DNA of 9,120 bases from Deltaproteobacteria bacterium (lineage in GTDB: Bacteria > Desulfobacterota > DSM-4660 > Desulfatiglandales > B25-G16): positions 1 through 9,120 of the forward strand of contig JAFDHR010000072.1 of the NCBI GenBank assembly GCA_019308645.1, read 5' to 3'. The first letter of the stretch is position 1. The number at the start of each line of letters is the position of its first letter. The translations under genes and the position numbers were made by a program. The notes under the pieces were generated by a model. It had not been told where the DNA came from, searched no databases, and worked only from the letters and a program-made list of their open reading frames with translations. Positions 1 to 4,946 of the stretch are shown in pieces.

Positions 1-112
1 ATTTTGCTATCATCGTAATTCTGTTGACTTAGCATTTTGTGGACGATATATTCTACAGATACTATCTGAATATTTTTTAGGCAAACAACGCTATTCTCGG
101 ACAAGCTCCTAG
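1..112 (+). CDS. 3' end of an unrecognised gene (partial)
   Basis: A reading frame is open from base 2 to a TAG at 110-112 and encodes about 36 residues, including SVDLAFCGRYILQILSEYF. It looks protein-like rather than random, but it is too short to assign. The frame of the HEPN gene that follows is already open from base 81 (after a TAG at 78-80), so the two frames overlap by about 30 bases. Either two translationally coupled genes meet here, or one gene has been split by a +1 frameshift just after the T-run at 73-78. No function is proposed. Confidence 0.4.
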   Translation, partial: FCYHRNSVDLAFCGRYILQILSEYFLGKQRYSRTSS

Positions 113-179
113 GGATACCAGAAATTATCTTAATGGCTTTATCGGCCATCTTAATAATATTGAATTTACGCGTAAGAAA

Positions 180-722
180 ATGGAGCGTTTATTCGGAAAA
201 AGGTTAATTTTCAAAAGAGATATAGAAATTATTTATGCCGGCTTATTTCTGGATTCTTTGACATATTTTGAGAACTTTATAGAAGAGTTATTCGTAAATT
301 TACTCATAGCTGATTCCGTTCATCCCTCCACTGTTGTCAAAGCGAAACACAAGTTTAATAGCACTAAGATTTGTAGAGAAATTATTTATGCCGGGGGGAA
401 ATATGTTGATTGGTTTCCATATGATTTTACTATAAAACGAGCAGAAATTTTCTTGAAAAATGGTAAGCCTTTCACCAATCTCGATAATCCTGATAGAAAG
501 ATACTTACTCAAATTTTCTATATCAGAAATGCAATAGCTCATAAAAGTAGGCATTCAATAAAAATGTTTAATAAACATGTTGTAGAAGGTTTGATTTTAA
601 TGCCGAGAGAAAAGACTCCATCTGGCTTTTTGAGAAGCCTTTTTGCCATGGCACCACCTCAAACAAGATATCAGTATTATATTTCACAGATAGTATATAT
701 GAGTAGGAAATTATATCATTAA
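180..722 (+). CDS. HEPN-domain protein, candidate RNase/toxin
   Basis: A 180-residue, mostly helical protein. Residues 116-121 read RNAIAH inside IFYIRNAIAHKS, which is the RX4-6H signature (here R-N-X3-H) of HEPN domains, many of which are metal-independent RNases in toxin-antitoxin, abortive-infection and CRISPR-associated proteins. A second helical stretch near residues 18-42 (IYAGLFLDSLTYFENFIEEL) fits the first HEPN helices, in the style of RiboL-PSP-HEPN proteins. The start is uncertain. The ATG at 180 has no clear Shine-Dalgarno sequence, and the frame stays open and protein-like back to 81 without ATG, GTG or TTG, so an ATT start or a frameshifted fusion with the upstream frame is possible. 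The gene ends just before a long attC-like repeat, so it was probably carried in as an integron cassette. HEPN assignment is good; RNase activity and target are inference. Confidence 0.72.
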   Translation: MERLFGKRLIFKRDIEIIYAGLFLDSLTYFENFIEELFVNLLIADSVHPSTVVKAKHKFNSTKICREIIYAGGKYVDWFPYDFTIKRAEIFLKNGKPFTNLDNPDRKILTQIFYIRNAIAHKSRHSIKMFNKHVVEGLILMPREKTPSGFLRSLFAMAPPQTRYQYYISQIVYMSRKLYH

Positions 723-734
723 ATTTTTGAGCAT

Positions 735-860
735 GCATAGTGGGGTGAACAGGGACGACAAACAACGTGGCAGTTTTTGAAAGGCCGTGCGCCGCATAAT
801 GATTAGAGGTATTTCAAAGTTGGTTGCTCCGCATTTTTGCCGCCCGTTACCCCGTTAGGT
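735..860 (+). other. attC-like recombination site 1 (imperfect)
   Basis: Two arms form a long imperfect inverted repeat. The left arm starts with GCATAGTGGGGTGAAC at 735 and the right arm ends with GTTACCCCGTTAGGT at 860. Pairing tolerates G-T wobbles and has extra unpaired bases on the left arm only, as in attC bottom-strand folds. The right core GTTAGGT (854-860) matches GTTRRRY perfectly. The left R'' box (GCATAGT) does not match RYYYAAC, so this site is degenerate or misplaced on that side. The crossover is predicted between 854 and 855. Confidence 0.55.
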
Positions 861-874
861 TGGGAGGAAAACAC

Positions 875-1189
875 ATGAGGAAATTTGCTGCGGCTCTTGC
901 CATTCTTTTGATCTTGGCCGGTTGCGCAACTGGCGAATTGATGTCACGTCTTCGCCCTGGAATGCCCAAACAAGAGGTAATTCAAATCTTGGGTAATCCA
1001 GACGGATATCAATCGCGCGGCGAGTATGAGGCACTCAAATATTCTCACCGCTTAGTAACCGGATGGGCATGGGACAGAGCAGATTACTTCGTAATTCTCA
1101 AAGGTGGCAAAACAGTCGAGTATGGCACTGGTGAGGTTCGCGTTAAGGATGTCAACAGTAATGTACTGTTCTTGATTCCCTTACGCTGA
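875..1189 (+). CDS. BamE/SmpA-OmlA-like small lipoprotein
   Basis: A 104-residue predicted lipoprotein. A charged N-terminus (MRK) leads into a hydrophobic stretch and the lipobox LAGC, with the lipidated cysteine at residue 17. After that, RLRPGMPKQEVIQILGNPDG and a tyrosine-containing strand (ALKYSH) match the fold shared by SmpA/OmlA (BamE) proteins: a 'G-M-(T/P)-K-x-x-V-x-x-(L/I)-L-G-x-P' helix turn followed by beta strands. It should sit in an envelope membrane. BamE itself assists outer-membrane protein assembly, but short proteins with this domain in cassettes need not do that job. The ATG at 875 is preferred over the in-frame ATG at 824 because GGGAGGA lies 7-13 bases upstream and the signal peptide begins there. 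It sits 20 bases inside the cassette, so its SD came with the cassette. Confidence 0.82.
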   Translation: MRKFAAALAILLILAGCATGELMSRLRPGMPKQEVIQILGNPDGYQSRGEYEALKYSHRLVTGWAWDRADYFVILKGGKTVEYGTGEVRVKDVNSNVLFLIPLR

Positions 1190-1224
1190 AGTACCTGCTT
1201 TGTACATAAATGGAGCTATCCATC

Positions 1225-1926
1225 ATGTTGGGCTTTTCCCCCGGAGTTCGCTTTATGCAAACACCTGATTTTGCCAATCGCCAACCGCTTGATATTATCT
1301 CTGAGAAGTTGTTCTTCGATTCGGCCGGCTTTGTCTATCGCGGACTCTCATGGTTGGACTACGCCAAGAGAACTGGCTCCGCCATCACACTTCAATATGC
1401 TGCGCTGGAGACCCGGCAGGCAATTGAACAAGTGCTGTTTGAGGAACTAGTCATGAGCGTGGGGGGACAACTTGACAGAAAGGAATACGAGAAGTGTAAA
1501 GGCAGTAGTACCAGGCTAGCGAAGATCATTCGAAAACTCAGTCCAGATTATCAACGGCTGGTCACCTTTACACAAACTATTTCATCGCTTATTCCGGGTA
1601 GTCCTACTCTTATAGAATGGGATCATAAAACACTACTTAGATACTGGGGGAGTGTTTCCACCTACCTTCATTGGGCTGGCGAGGCAAAAGAGACTTTTGA
1701 ATCGCCGCAGTGGTTTATAACAGGGCTGGAAACGGTCCAAAATGCTGCCACCTACCTTTGGGAGAAACTAAAAAGTGGCTATTCTGGGGTGATGCTGCCT
1801 GAGAAGATGCAGCCAGAGATTCAGCAGATTTGGGAGGATTTCAAGTCAGATAAAATCGACTTAGAAAGCGTTCGAAGAAGGGCGCTCATTGCTCTGCCAG
1901 TGCTTTCTATGAGGACAAGAACCTAA
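1225..1926 (+). CDS. Unrecognised cassette protein
   Basis: A protein of about 233 residues that I do not recognise. It appears soluble, with no signal peptide or membrane segment, and is rich in amphipathic helices, for example the stretch around LQYAALETRQAIEQVLFEEL and the C-terminal region EIQQIWEDFKSDKIDLESVRRRA. The helical YAALE-type segment vaguely recalls HEPN-like or AbiV-like proteins, but no RX4-6H motif is visible, so no such call is made. Starts at 1210, 1225 and 1255 are all possible. The ATG at 1225 has GGAG nine bases upstream, the ATG at 1255 has CGGAG eight bases upstream, and the ATG at 1210 has none. The stop TAA lies inside the attC R'' box ACCTAAC, typical of cassette genes. 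Only 35 bases separate it from the lipoprotein, with no attC between, so the two travel as one unit. Confidence 0.7.
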   Translation: MLGFSPGVRFMQTPDFANRQPLDIISEKLFFDSAGFVYRGLSWLDYAKRTGSAITLQYAALETRQAIEQVLFEELVMSVGGQLDRKEYEKCKGSSTRLAKIIRKLSPDYQRLVTFTQTISSLIPGSPTLIEWDHKTLLRYWGSVSTYLHWAGEAKETFESPQWFITGLETVQNAATYLWEKLKSGYSGVMLPEKMQPEIQQIWEDFKSDKIDLESVRRRALIALPVLSMRTRT

Positions 1927-1989
1927 CATCGGGCTGGACAAGGATGCGCGGAAAAGGACCCCGCGCACCTGTCAGCCCAGGCGTTCTTT
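1921..1989 (+). other. attC recombination site 2 (well formed)
   Basis: R'' is ACCTAAC (1921-1927), a perfect RYYYAAC. GGGCTGGACA (1931-1940) pairs with TGTCAGCCC (1970-1978), leaving one extra G on the left arm, the extrahelical base expected on an attC stem. TGCGCGG (1945-1951) pairs with CCGCGCA (1961-1967) to close the hairpin. The right core is G|TTCTTT (1983-1989), a hybrid whose last six bases belong to the next cassette. This is the clearest attC in the window. Confidence 0.9.
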
Positions 1990-2666
1990 AGGTTTTGAAT
2001 ATGAACAATACCGGCTTACATAAAGTGACTGACATCATTTCTATGATCGCTAAGATAATATTAATGATCAGGCCTGACCAAAAAAAATGGATAGTTAGGG
2101 TACTTGTTCTAAGCGGGTTAGCATTGATATCCCAACCTTTCTGGCAAGACATTTTAAACGCCTTCTTGGAACAAAAACTGAATTTTCATTTGCCACAGTC
2201 CATCTCAATAGGAGGATGGGTAATTTTATCATTTGGTATTATTTTCCACCTTTTAAACATCTATTTAGAGAAGCAAGCAAAGGAGGATGTAAATCCAAGT
2301 TTAAGTACAGAAGAGTCTTTTCCACCAACCAATTGGCTCACAGGAAAGGACGTAATGGAGGAATATAACTTAAGTGGATATGAGCTTTATCAGCATATAG
2401 AAGAAGGTTTACCTGTATATGATGAAAATACTGACATTTATTATAAAGATACAAAACCGATGGAACTAGAAGAGATGTGGTTCAGACTTGGATCGGAGAA
2501 AACTCAATTCATAGAATATGATCTTCTGAGCTTTTTATTTAAAAGAAAAGATATTGAAGATTATCTGAAAAAGTCTAACAAAAAACCTAACAAAACAAAT
2601 TAACACCGATTGCCAAAAGCCGCGCCGCTATGCTCTGCACCTTTTGGCATCCGGGTATTTGCGGCG
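1984..2666 (+). mobile_element. Integron gene cassette with one gene
   Basis: The unit lies between crossover points 1983/1984 and 2666/2667. Its front (GTTCTTT with the preceding G) matches the complement of its own R'' box AATTAAC (2598-2604) at five of seven positions, a weaker fit than in the neighbouring cassette. The coding region starts 17 bases after the front and ends with its TAA inside the R'' box, leaving almost no spare sequence. Confidence 0.75.
2001..2603 (+). CDS. Two-TM protein with excisionase-like C-terminal domain
   Basis: A 200-residue protein from the ATG at 2001 (AGG eight bases upstream; the in-frame TTG at 1995 is less likely). Two hydrophobic segments, near residues 29-50 (WIVRVLVLSGLALISQPF) and 67-88 (ISIGGWVILSFGIIFHLLNI), make a short membrane hairpin. 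The cytoplasmic remainder contains NWLTGKDVMEEYNLSGYELY followed by EEGLPVYDE, and then a C-terminal SFLFKRKDIEDYLKK. The order 'WLT..-helix-turn-helix-LPVY...-F+..DIE.YL' resembles excisionase/MerR-type winged-helix domains that occur in many uncharacterised bacterial proteins. Lysine- and asparagine-rich tail. Its role is unknown; a membrane-tethered sensor or regulator is only a guess. Confidence 0.72.
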   Translation: MNNTGLHKVTDIISMIAKIILMIRPDQKKWIVRVLVLSGLALISQPFWQDILNAFLEQKLNFHLPQSISIGGWVILSFGIIFHLLNIYLEKQAKEDVNPSLSTEESFPPTNWLTGKDVMEEYNLSGYELYQHIEEGLPVYDENTDIYYKDTKPMELEEMWFRLGSEKTQFIEYDLLSFLFKRKDIEDYLKKSNKKPNKTN

Positions 2667-2672
2667 TTACCG
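2598..2672 (+). other. attC recombination site 3
   Basis: TGCCAAAAG (2611-2619) pairs perfectly with CTTTTGGCA (2641-2649). ACCGAT (2605-2610) pairs with ATCCGGGT (2649-2656) with unpaired bases. TAACACC (2601-2607) can alternatively pair with GGCGTTA (2663-2669) with one mismatch. The R'' box is AATTAAC (2598-2604), six of seven to RYYYAAC, and contains the stop codon of the preceding gene. The right core is G|TTACCG (2666-2672), poor against GTTRRRY. The bases after the crossover belong to the hypE-tail repeat rather than to a recognisable cassette. Confidence 0.75.
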
Positions 2673-2807
2673 TGGCATGTCGAGGGGTACAGGTGTAAAT
2701 GAGGCTTAAAAAAATGCGGTAGGTATGAGAGAAGCAATGCACATCCCTTGCTCAGCAAATTCGGGGAAATTGCTCACCGCTTAAGGGCTCAAGAAGCCTG
2801 CGGCCTC
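2665..2807. repeat. 143-bp direct repeat, copy 1 (hypE tail)
   Basis: Matches 4939-5081 at a constant offset of 2274 with no gaps and 8 mismatches (positions 2676, 2692, 2693, 2776, 2779, 2785, 2801, 2803), about 94% identity. It carries the complement of the last codons of hypE (LLEPLSGEQFPRIC and the stop) plus 85 bases of hypE downstream flank. Identity starts at the G|TT core of an attC and ends inside the fused reverse-transcriptase frame. Confidence 0.97.
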
Positions 2808-3522
2808 GCCTCTCAAGCTCTTTATCAAGATCATCCAGAATGATATTAGCCAGTAGCGGGGAAAGTGGGCCGCCCTGAGGAACCCCTTTACGGGTCTTCC
2901 GTAGGCGGCCTCCTATCACCACACCGGCACGGAGGTACTTTCCGATCAGGCGCAATACCCGCTTATCATGGATACGCCGTGCAACCCGATGCATTAAAAC
3001 ATCATGGTTGACGGTGTCAAAAAACTTCGATAGATCCGTGTCCACGGCTATTCGGTATCCCTCACGGATATACTCACGTACCTTTTTGACAGCATCATGG
3101 GCCGATTTTCCAGGCCTGAATCCAAAACTGAACTCAGAGAAGGTTGGGTCAAATATCTCAACCAGCACCTGAGCTATGGCCTGTTGAATCAACCGGTCAA
3201 GTACCGTGGGAATTCCCAGAGGGCGGACTCCTCCGTCCGGTTTGGGTATTTCCACACGCAAGACCGGTAAGGGTTGATAACTTCCCTCTAAGAGGGATTT
3301 ACGGATATTTTCCCATCGGTCACGGATAAGGCCGGGGAACTCGGCTATTGATATTCCATCAACGCCAGAGGCTCCCTTATTTGCCTTCACCCGTTTCCAT
3401 GCCCTAAGCATGTTCTCCCTGGAAAGTATCCGCTCCAGTAGTTGATCATTTGGGTCGGGCGATTCAGTGACATGCCTCATGTTCATTCCTCCGTTCGGAT
3501 TCTTCATGTCATGAGAACTCAT
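2752..3522 (-). pseudogene. ltrA: Group II intron reverse transcriptase, truncated and fused to hypE tail
   Basis: Group II intron-encoded proteins reverse-transcribe and help splice their intron. This fragment holds the N-terminal part: SRENMLRAWKRVKANKGASG (RT0 region), VLRVEIPKPDGGVRPLGIPT (RT1), FSFGFRPGKSAHDAV (RT2), AVDTDLSKFFDTVNHD (RT3, with the first catalytic Asp) and KGVPQGGPLSPLLANIIL (RT4). It breaks off after ELERRG, exactly where an intact protein would continue HRF.RYADD, so the catalytic YADD, thumb and maturase domains are gone. The frame then runs into the hypE tail (RRLLEPLSGEQFPRIC) and stops there, giving a chimera of 256 residues. The start at 3522 has AAGGAG six bases upstream; an upstream ATG at 3561 is in frame but lacks this support. 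Inactive as a reverse transcriptase. Confidence 0.92.
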
Positions 3523-4149
3523 TGAGACTCCTTCCCTGTTCTGTGTTCGGCCCTTCACCATGTCCCGGGCATTACCCCGGGCATTGGGCTACTATGGCCT
3601 CGGCTGACTTCTGCCCAATCACCCTATGAGTTGCCTCATGGGGCGCTACTCTCAATTGCCTTACATCACCATCCTGCCTGCTTCCCTTTTTCGCTCGTTT
3701 TCAGGTGGAAGCCTACCTGGAAACGCCGGGACTTGTTCGCCGGTTGCCCCATCCGGCAGCTTTCACCAGACGGTGTGAAGACACCTTCGAGTCGCATGTT
3801 GAGCAGATCTCCCCGGATAAGAACGTGAACTTTCGCTACACAACCGCAGCATTTACCATATCTCCCGGACCCTGGGCTTCGTTATGTGGTGCTAACTTAC
3901 CCGGAGACTTGGCCTTATATGCTATTTCTGTCCGTCGGCTCATAGCTTTGCACTCCGGCTTCCTTCAGACCCTCCTTCACGGGAACGCCCTTGCCTTCGG
4001 CTAGTACTTTTGTTAATATATTCAACATATCAACCGGATTCACGTACAGGGGACTTCCACCCCATAAGCCCTTCGGCCTTGAGACGTGTCGACGAGCTCA
4101 CGTCGAGTCGCTCAGGGCCGAAAGGTTCACGCCCATGCCGGGCGTACAC
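2808..4149 (-). mobile_element. Group II intron remnant (5' portion)
   Basis: A truncated group II intron on the minus strand, so antisense to the cassette genes. The predicted 5' end is the complement of 4149, where the minus strand reads GTGTACGCCC, close to the GUGYG consensus. The element comprises the 5' ribozyme part and the first two thirds of the reverse transcriptase. The 3' half, including ribozyme domains V and VI, is missing, replaced by the hypE-tail repeat. It cannot splice or move by itself. The intron class was not determined. Group IIC introns are known to insert in attC sites opposite to cassette genes, which this orientation would suit. Confidence 0.82.
3523..4149 (-). ncRNA. 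5' ribozyme portion of the group II intron
   Basis: About 630 bases without a credible gene, rich in hairpins as expected of domain I and following domains. Plus-strand positions: GCCC/GGGC at 4131-4143 next to the predicted 5' splice site; CCTTCGGCC (4070-4078) against GGCCGAAAGG (4116-4125); GGGG/CCCC at 4049-4063; CCCTATGAG (3622-3630) against CTCATGGGG (3635-3643). Short open frames here on either strand are spurious. Confidence 0.7.
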
Positions 4150-4216
4150 CATTGGGTTAACCAGACGCCGAGAAACGTGGGCATTTTAGCTGAAATATCG
4201 GGGCGGGGCTGATTAC
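4150..4216. other. Upstream exon of the intron; possible degenerate attC
   Basis: This is what the intron was inserted next to. GGGTTAACCAGACGCC (from 4154) and GGGGCTGATTACCC (ending 4218) are imperfect inverted arms, and GGTTAAC (4155-4161) is one mismatch from RYYYAAC. It may be the remaining part of an attC invaded by the intron, but the right core would be GATTACC rather than GTT, so the call is tentative. Confidence 0.3.
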
Positions 4217-4285
4217 CCAAAACGTTCGACCTCGACGTGGTAAACGCTAGCGCGTTCACCACGCGGGTCAACTCTGACGTTATGG
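4217..4285 (+). other. attC recombination site 4
   Basis: TTCGACC (4225-4231) pairs with GGTCAA (4266-4271), leaving one extra C, the typical extrahelical base. CGTGGT (4236-4241) pairs with ACCACG (4258-4263), and ACGC (4244-4247) with GCGT (4252-4255), around a 4-base loop. AACG (4221-4224) pairs with CGTT (4278-4281) at the core. The right core G|TTATGG (4279-4285) supplies the front of the BrnTA cassette. The R'' box CCAAAAC is imperfect. Confidence 0.78.
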
Positions 4286-4294
4286 AAATAAAGA

Positions 4295-4331
4295 CCATAT
4301 AGAAAGCCATATAGATATATTGACATATATC
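4295..4331. promoter_or_regulatory. Candidate BrnA operator
   Basis: Two direct repeats CCATATAG (4295-4302 and 4307-4314) lie 12 bases apart, followed by a perfect palindrome, GATATAT (4314-4320), TGAC, ATATATC (4325-4331), that overlaps the -35 box. Ribbon-helix-helix antitoxins bind such short repeated half-sites and repress their own operon; that BrnA binds here is inference. Confidence 0.5.
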
Positions 4332-4348
4332 GTGAACTGCTGTATCTT
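4320..4348 (+). promoter_or_regulatory. Sigma-70-type promoter of brnTA
   Basis: TTGACA at 4320-4325, a 17-base spacer and TATCTT at 4343-4348. Transcription would start about base 4355, which is the A of the brnT ATG, so the toxin message would be leaderless. No Shine-Dalgarno sequence is needed or seen for brnT. Confidence 0.65.
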
Positions 4349-4354
4349 TATCGT

Positions 4355-4648
4355 ATGACGAAACGATCTGATTTTGAGTGGGATTTTTCCAAAGACAAAC
4401 TGAATCAAGAGAAACACGGTGTCTCCTTTGCTTCAGCGCAGCTTGCTTTTCTGGATTACAATCGTGTCATTTTGGAAGACCTGGAACACAGCGATGATGA
4501 AAAGCGGTATTATTGTCTTGGTAGAGTCGTTGGTGGAATTATGACCGTAAGATTTACCTATCGAAAAAACAAAATCAGAATTTTCGGCGCCGGATATTGG
4601 CGGAAAGGGAAAAAGATATATGAAAGAGAAAATAAAATACACGGATGA
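4355..4648 (+). CDS. brnT: BrnT family toxin
   Basis: A 97-residue protein with the BrnT layout: FEWDFSKDKLNQEKHGVSFA at residues 7-26 (family pattern 'F.WD..K...N..KHGVSFEEA'), then a D..H...E+R segment (LEDLEHSDDEKRYYCLGRV) and the strand pair MTVRFTYRKNKIRIFGAGYW. BrnT toxins have a RelE-like fold and act as ribonucleases that inhibit growth until bound by BrnA. The usual 'RIISAR+A' segment reads RIFGAGYWRK here and the C-terminus is lengthened by a basic tail, so it diverges near the expected active face. It precedes and overlaps brnA by 29 bases, the standard BrnTA order. Confidence 0.88.
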   Translation: MTKRSDFEWDFSKDKLNQEKHGVSFASAQLAFLDYNRVILEDLEHSDDEKRYYCLGRVVGGIMTVRFTYRKNKIRIFGAGYWRKGKKIYERENKIHG

Positions 4649-4850
4649 GCCTATTGGAAGGGTGAGGGTTATTTCCGACTTCCTTCCCTCACCTGAAGAG
4701 CTGGCCCTGAAGGACGAAACCCTTAAAGTTACAATTGCTCTCAGCAGAACCAGCCTAGAATTTTTTAAAAAAGAGGCAAAAAAATATAATACTCCGTATC
4801 AGAAAATGATTCGCAGGCTCTTGGATGAATACGCCGCCCATCAATCCTAA
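4620..4850 (+). CDS. brnA: BrnA-like ribbon-helix-helix antitoxin
   Basis: A 76-residue protein. The N-terminal half (residues 1-34, with IGRVRVISDFLPSPEEL) is probably the extended toxin-binding part. Residues 35-73 hold a ribbon-helix-helix DNA-binding unit: strand LKVTIALS, helix RTSLEFFKKEAKKYN, turn TPYQ and helix KMIRRLLDEYAAH, similar to CopG/BrnA antitoxins. It would neutralise BrnT and repress the shared promoter. The ATG at 4620 lies inside the end of brnT, with purine-rich GGAAAGGGAAAAAG just upstream serving as ribosome-binding site, so translation is coupled to that of the toxin. Confidence 0.85.
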   Translation: MKEKIKYTDEPIGRVRVISDFLPSPEELALKDETLKVTIALSRTSLEFFKKEAKKYNTPYQKMIRRLLDEYAAHQS

Positions 4851-4855
4851 ACTGT

Positions 4856-4946
4856 CCATAACCATAGCATGAACGCTGACTGGGGTTTTGCTGGCGCTCA
4901 ACTCCAGTAGGTTATGCCCAGGTTATCATCTACGTTGACGTTACCG
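4856..4946 (+). other. attC recombination site 5, last before hypE
   Basis: R'' is CCATAAC (4856-4862). CATAGCATGAAC (4863-4874) pairs with GTTATCATCTACG (4922-4934) with an extra unpaired base on each side. A central hairpin pairs ACTGGGGTT (4879-4887) with AACTCCAGT (4900-4908) through one G-T wobble. The right core is G|TTACCG (4940-4946), identical to that of attC 3, and is followed by hypE flank. The folding is less regular than in attC 2 and 4. Confidence 0.65.

Larger units (their letters stand above)
855..1983 (+). mobile_element. Integron gene cassette with two genes
   Basis: The unit runs between G|TT crossover points at 854/855 and 1983/1984. Its front (GTTAGGT when read with the preceding G) is the exact reverse complement of ACCTAAC at 1921-1927, the R'' box of the attC at its other end. 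That is what a cassette looks like when its attC is rejoined in the circular form. It carries a lipoprotein gene starting 20 bases after the front and an unknown gene whose TAA stop lies in the R'' box. Confidence 0.85.
4280..4940 (+). mobile_element. Integron gene cassette carrying BrnT/BrnA
   Basis: The unit lies between crossover points 4279/4280 and 4940/4941. The front GTTATGG (with the preceding G) is the exact reverse complement of CCATAAC at 4856-4862, the R'' box after brnA. Unlike the other cassettes it has a 75-base leader holding a promoter, as toxin-antitoxin cassettes often do. Confidence 0.8.

Noticed and set aside
824..874. Longer start for the lipoprotein at ATG 824
   Set aside because: It would bury the signal peptide behind 17 residues, overlaps the attC core at 854-860 and has no Shine-Dalgarno sequence, while ATG 875 has GGGAGGA.
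2752..3522. Defence-type reverse transcriptase (retron, Abi or DGR)
   Set aside because: RT0 to RT4 follow the group II intron maturase pattern and a ribozyme-like region precedes the gene; it is also cut before YADD.
3144..4310. Several open frames of 60-100 codons on both strands around the intron
   Set aside because: They overlap the reverse transcriptase or the structured ribozyme RNA, have low-complexity translations and no recognisable motif.
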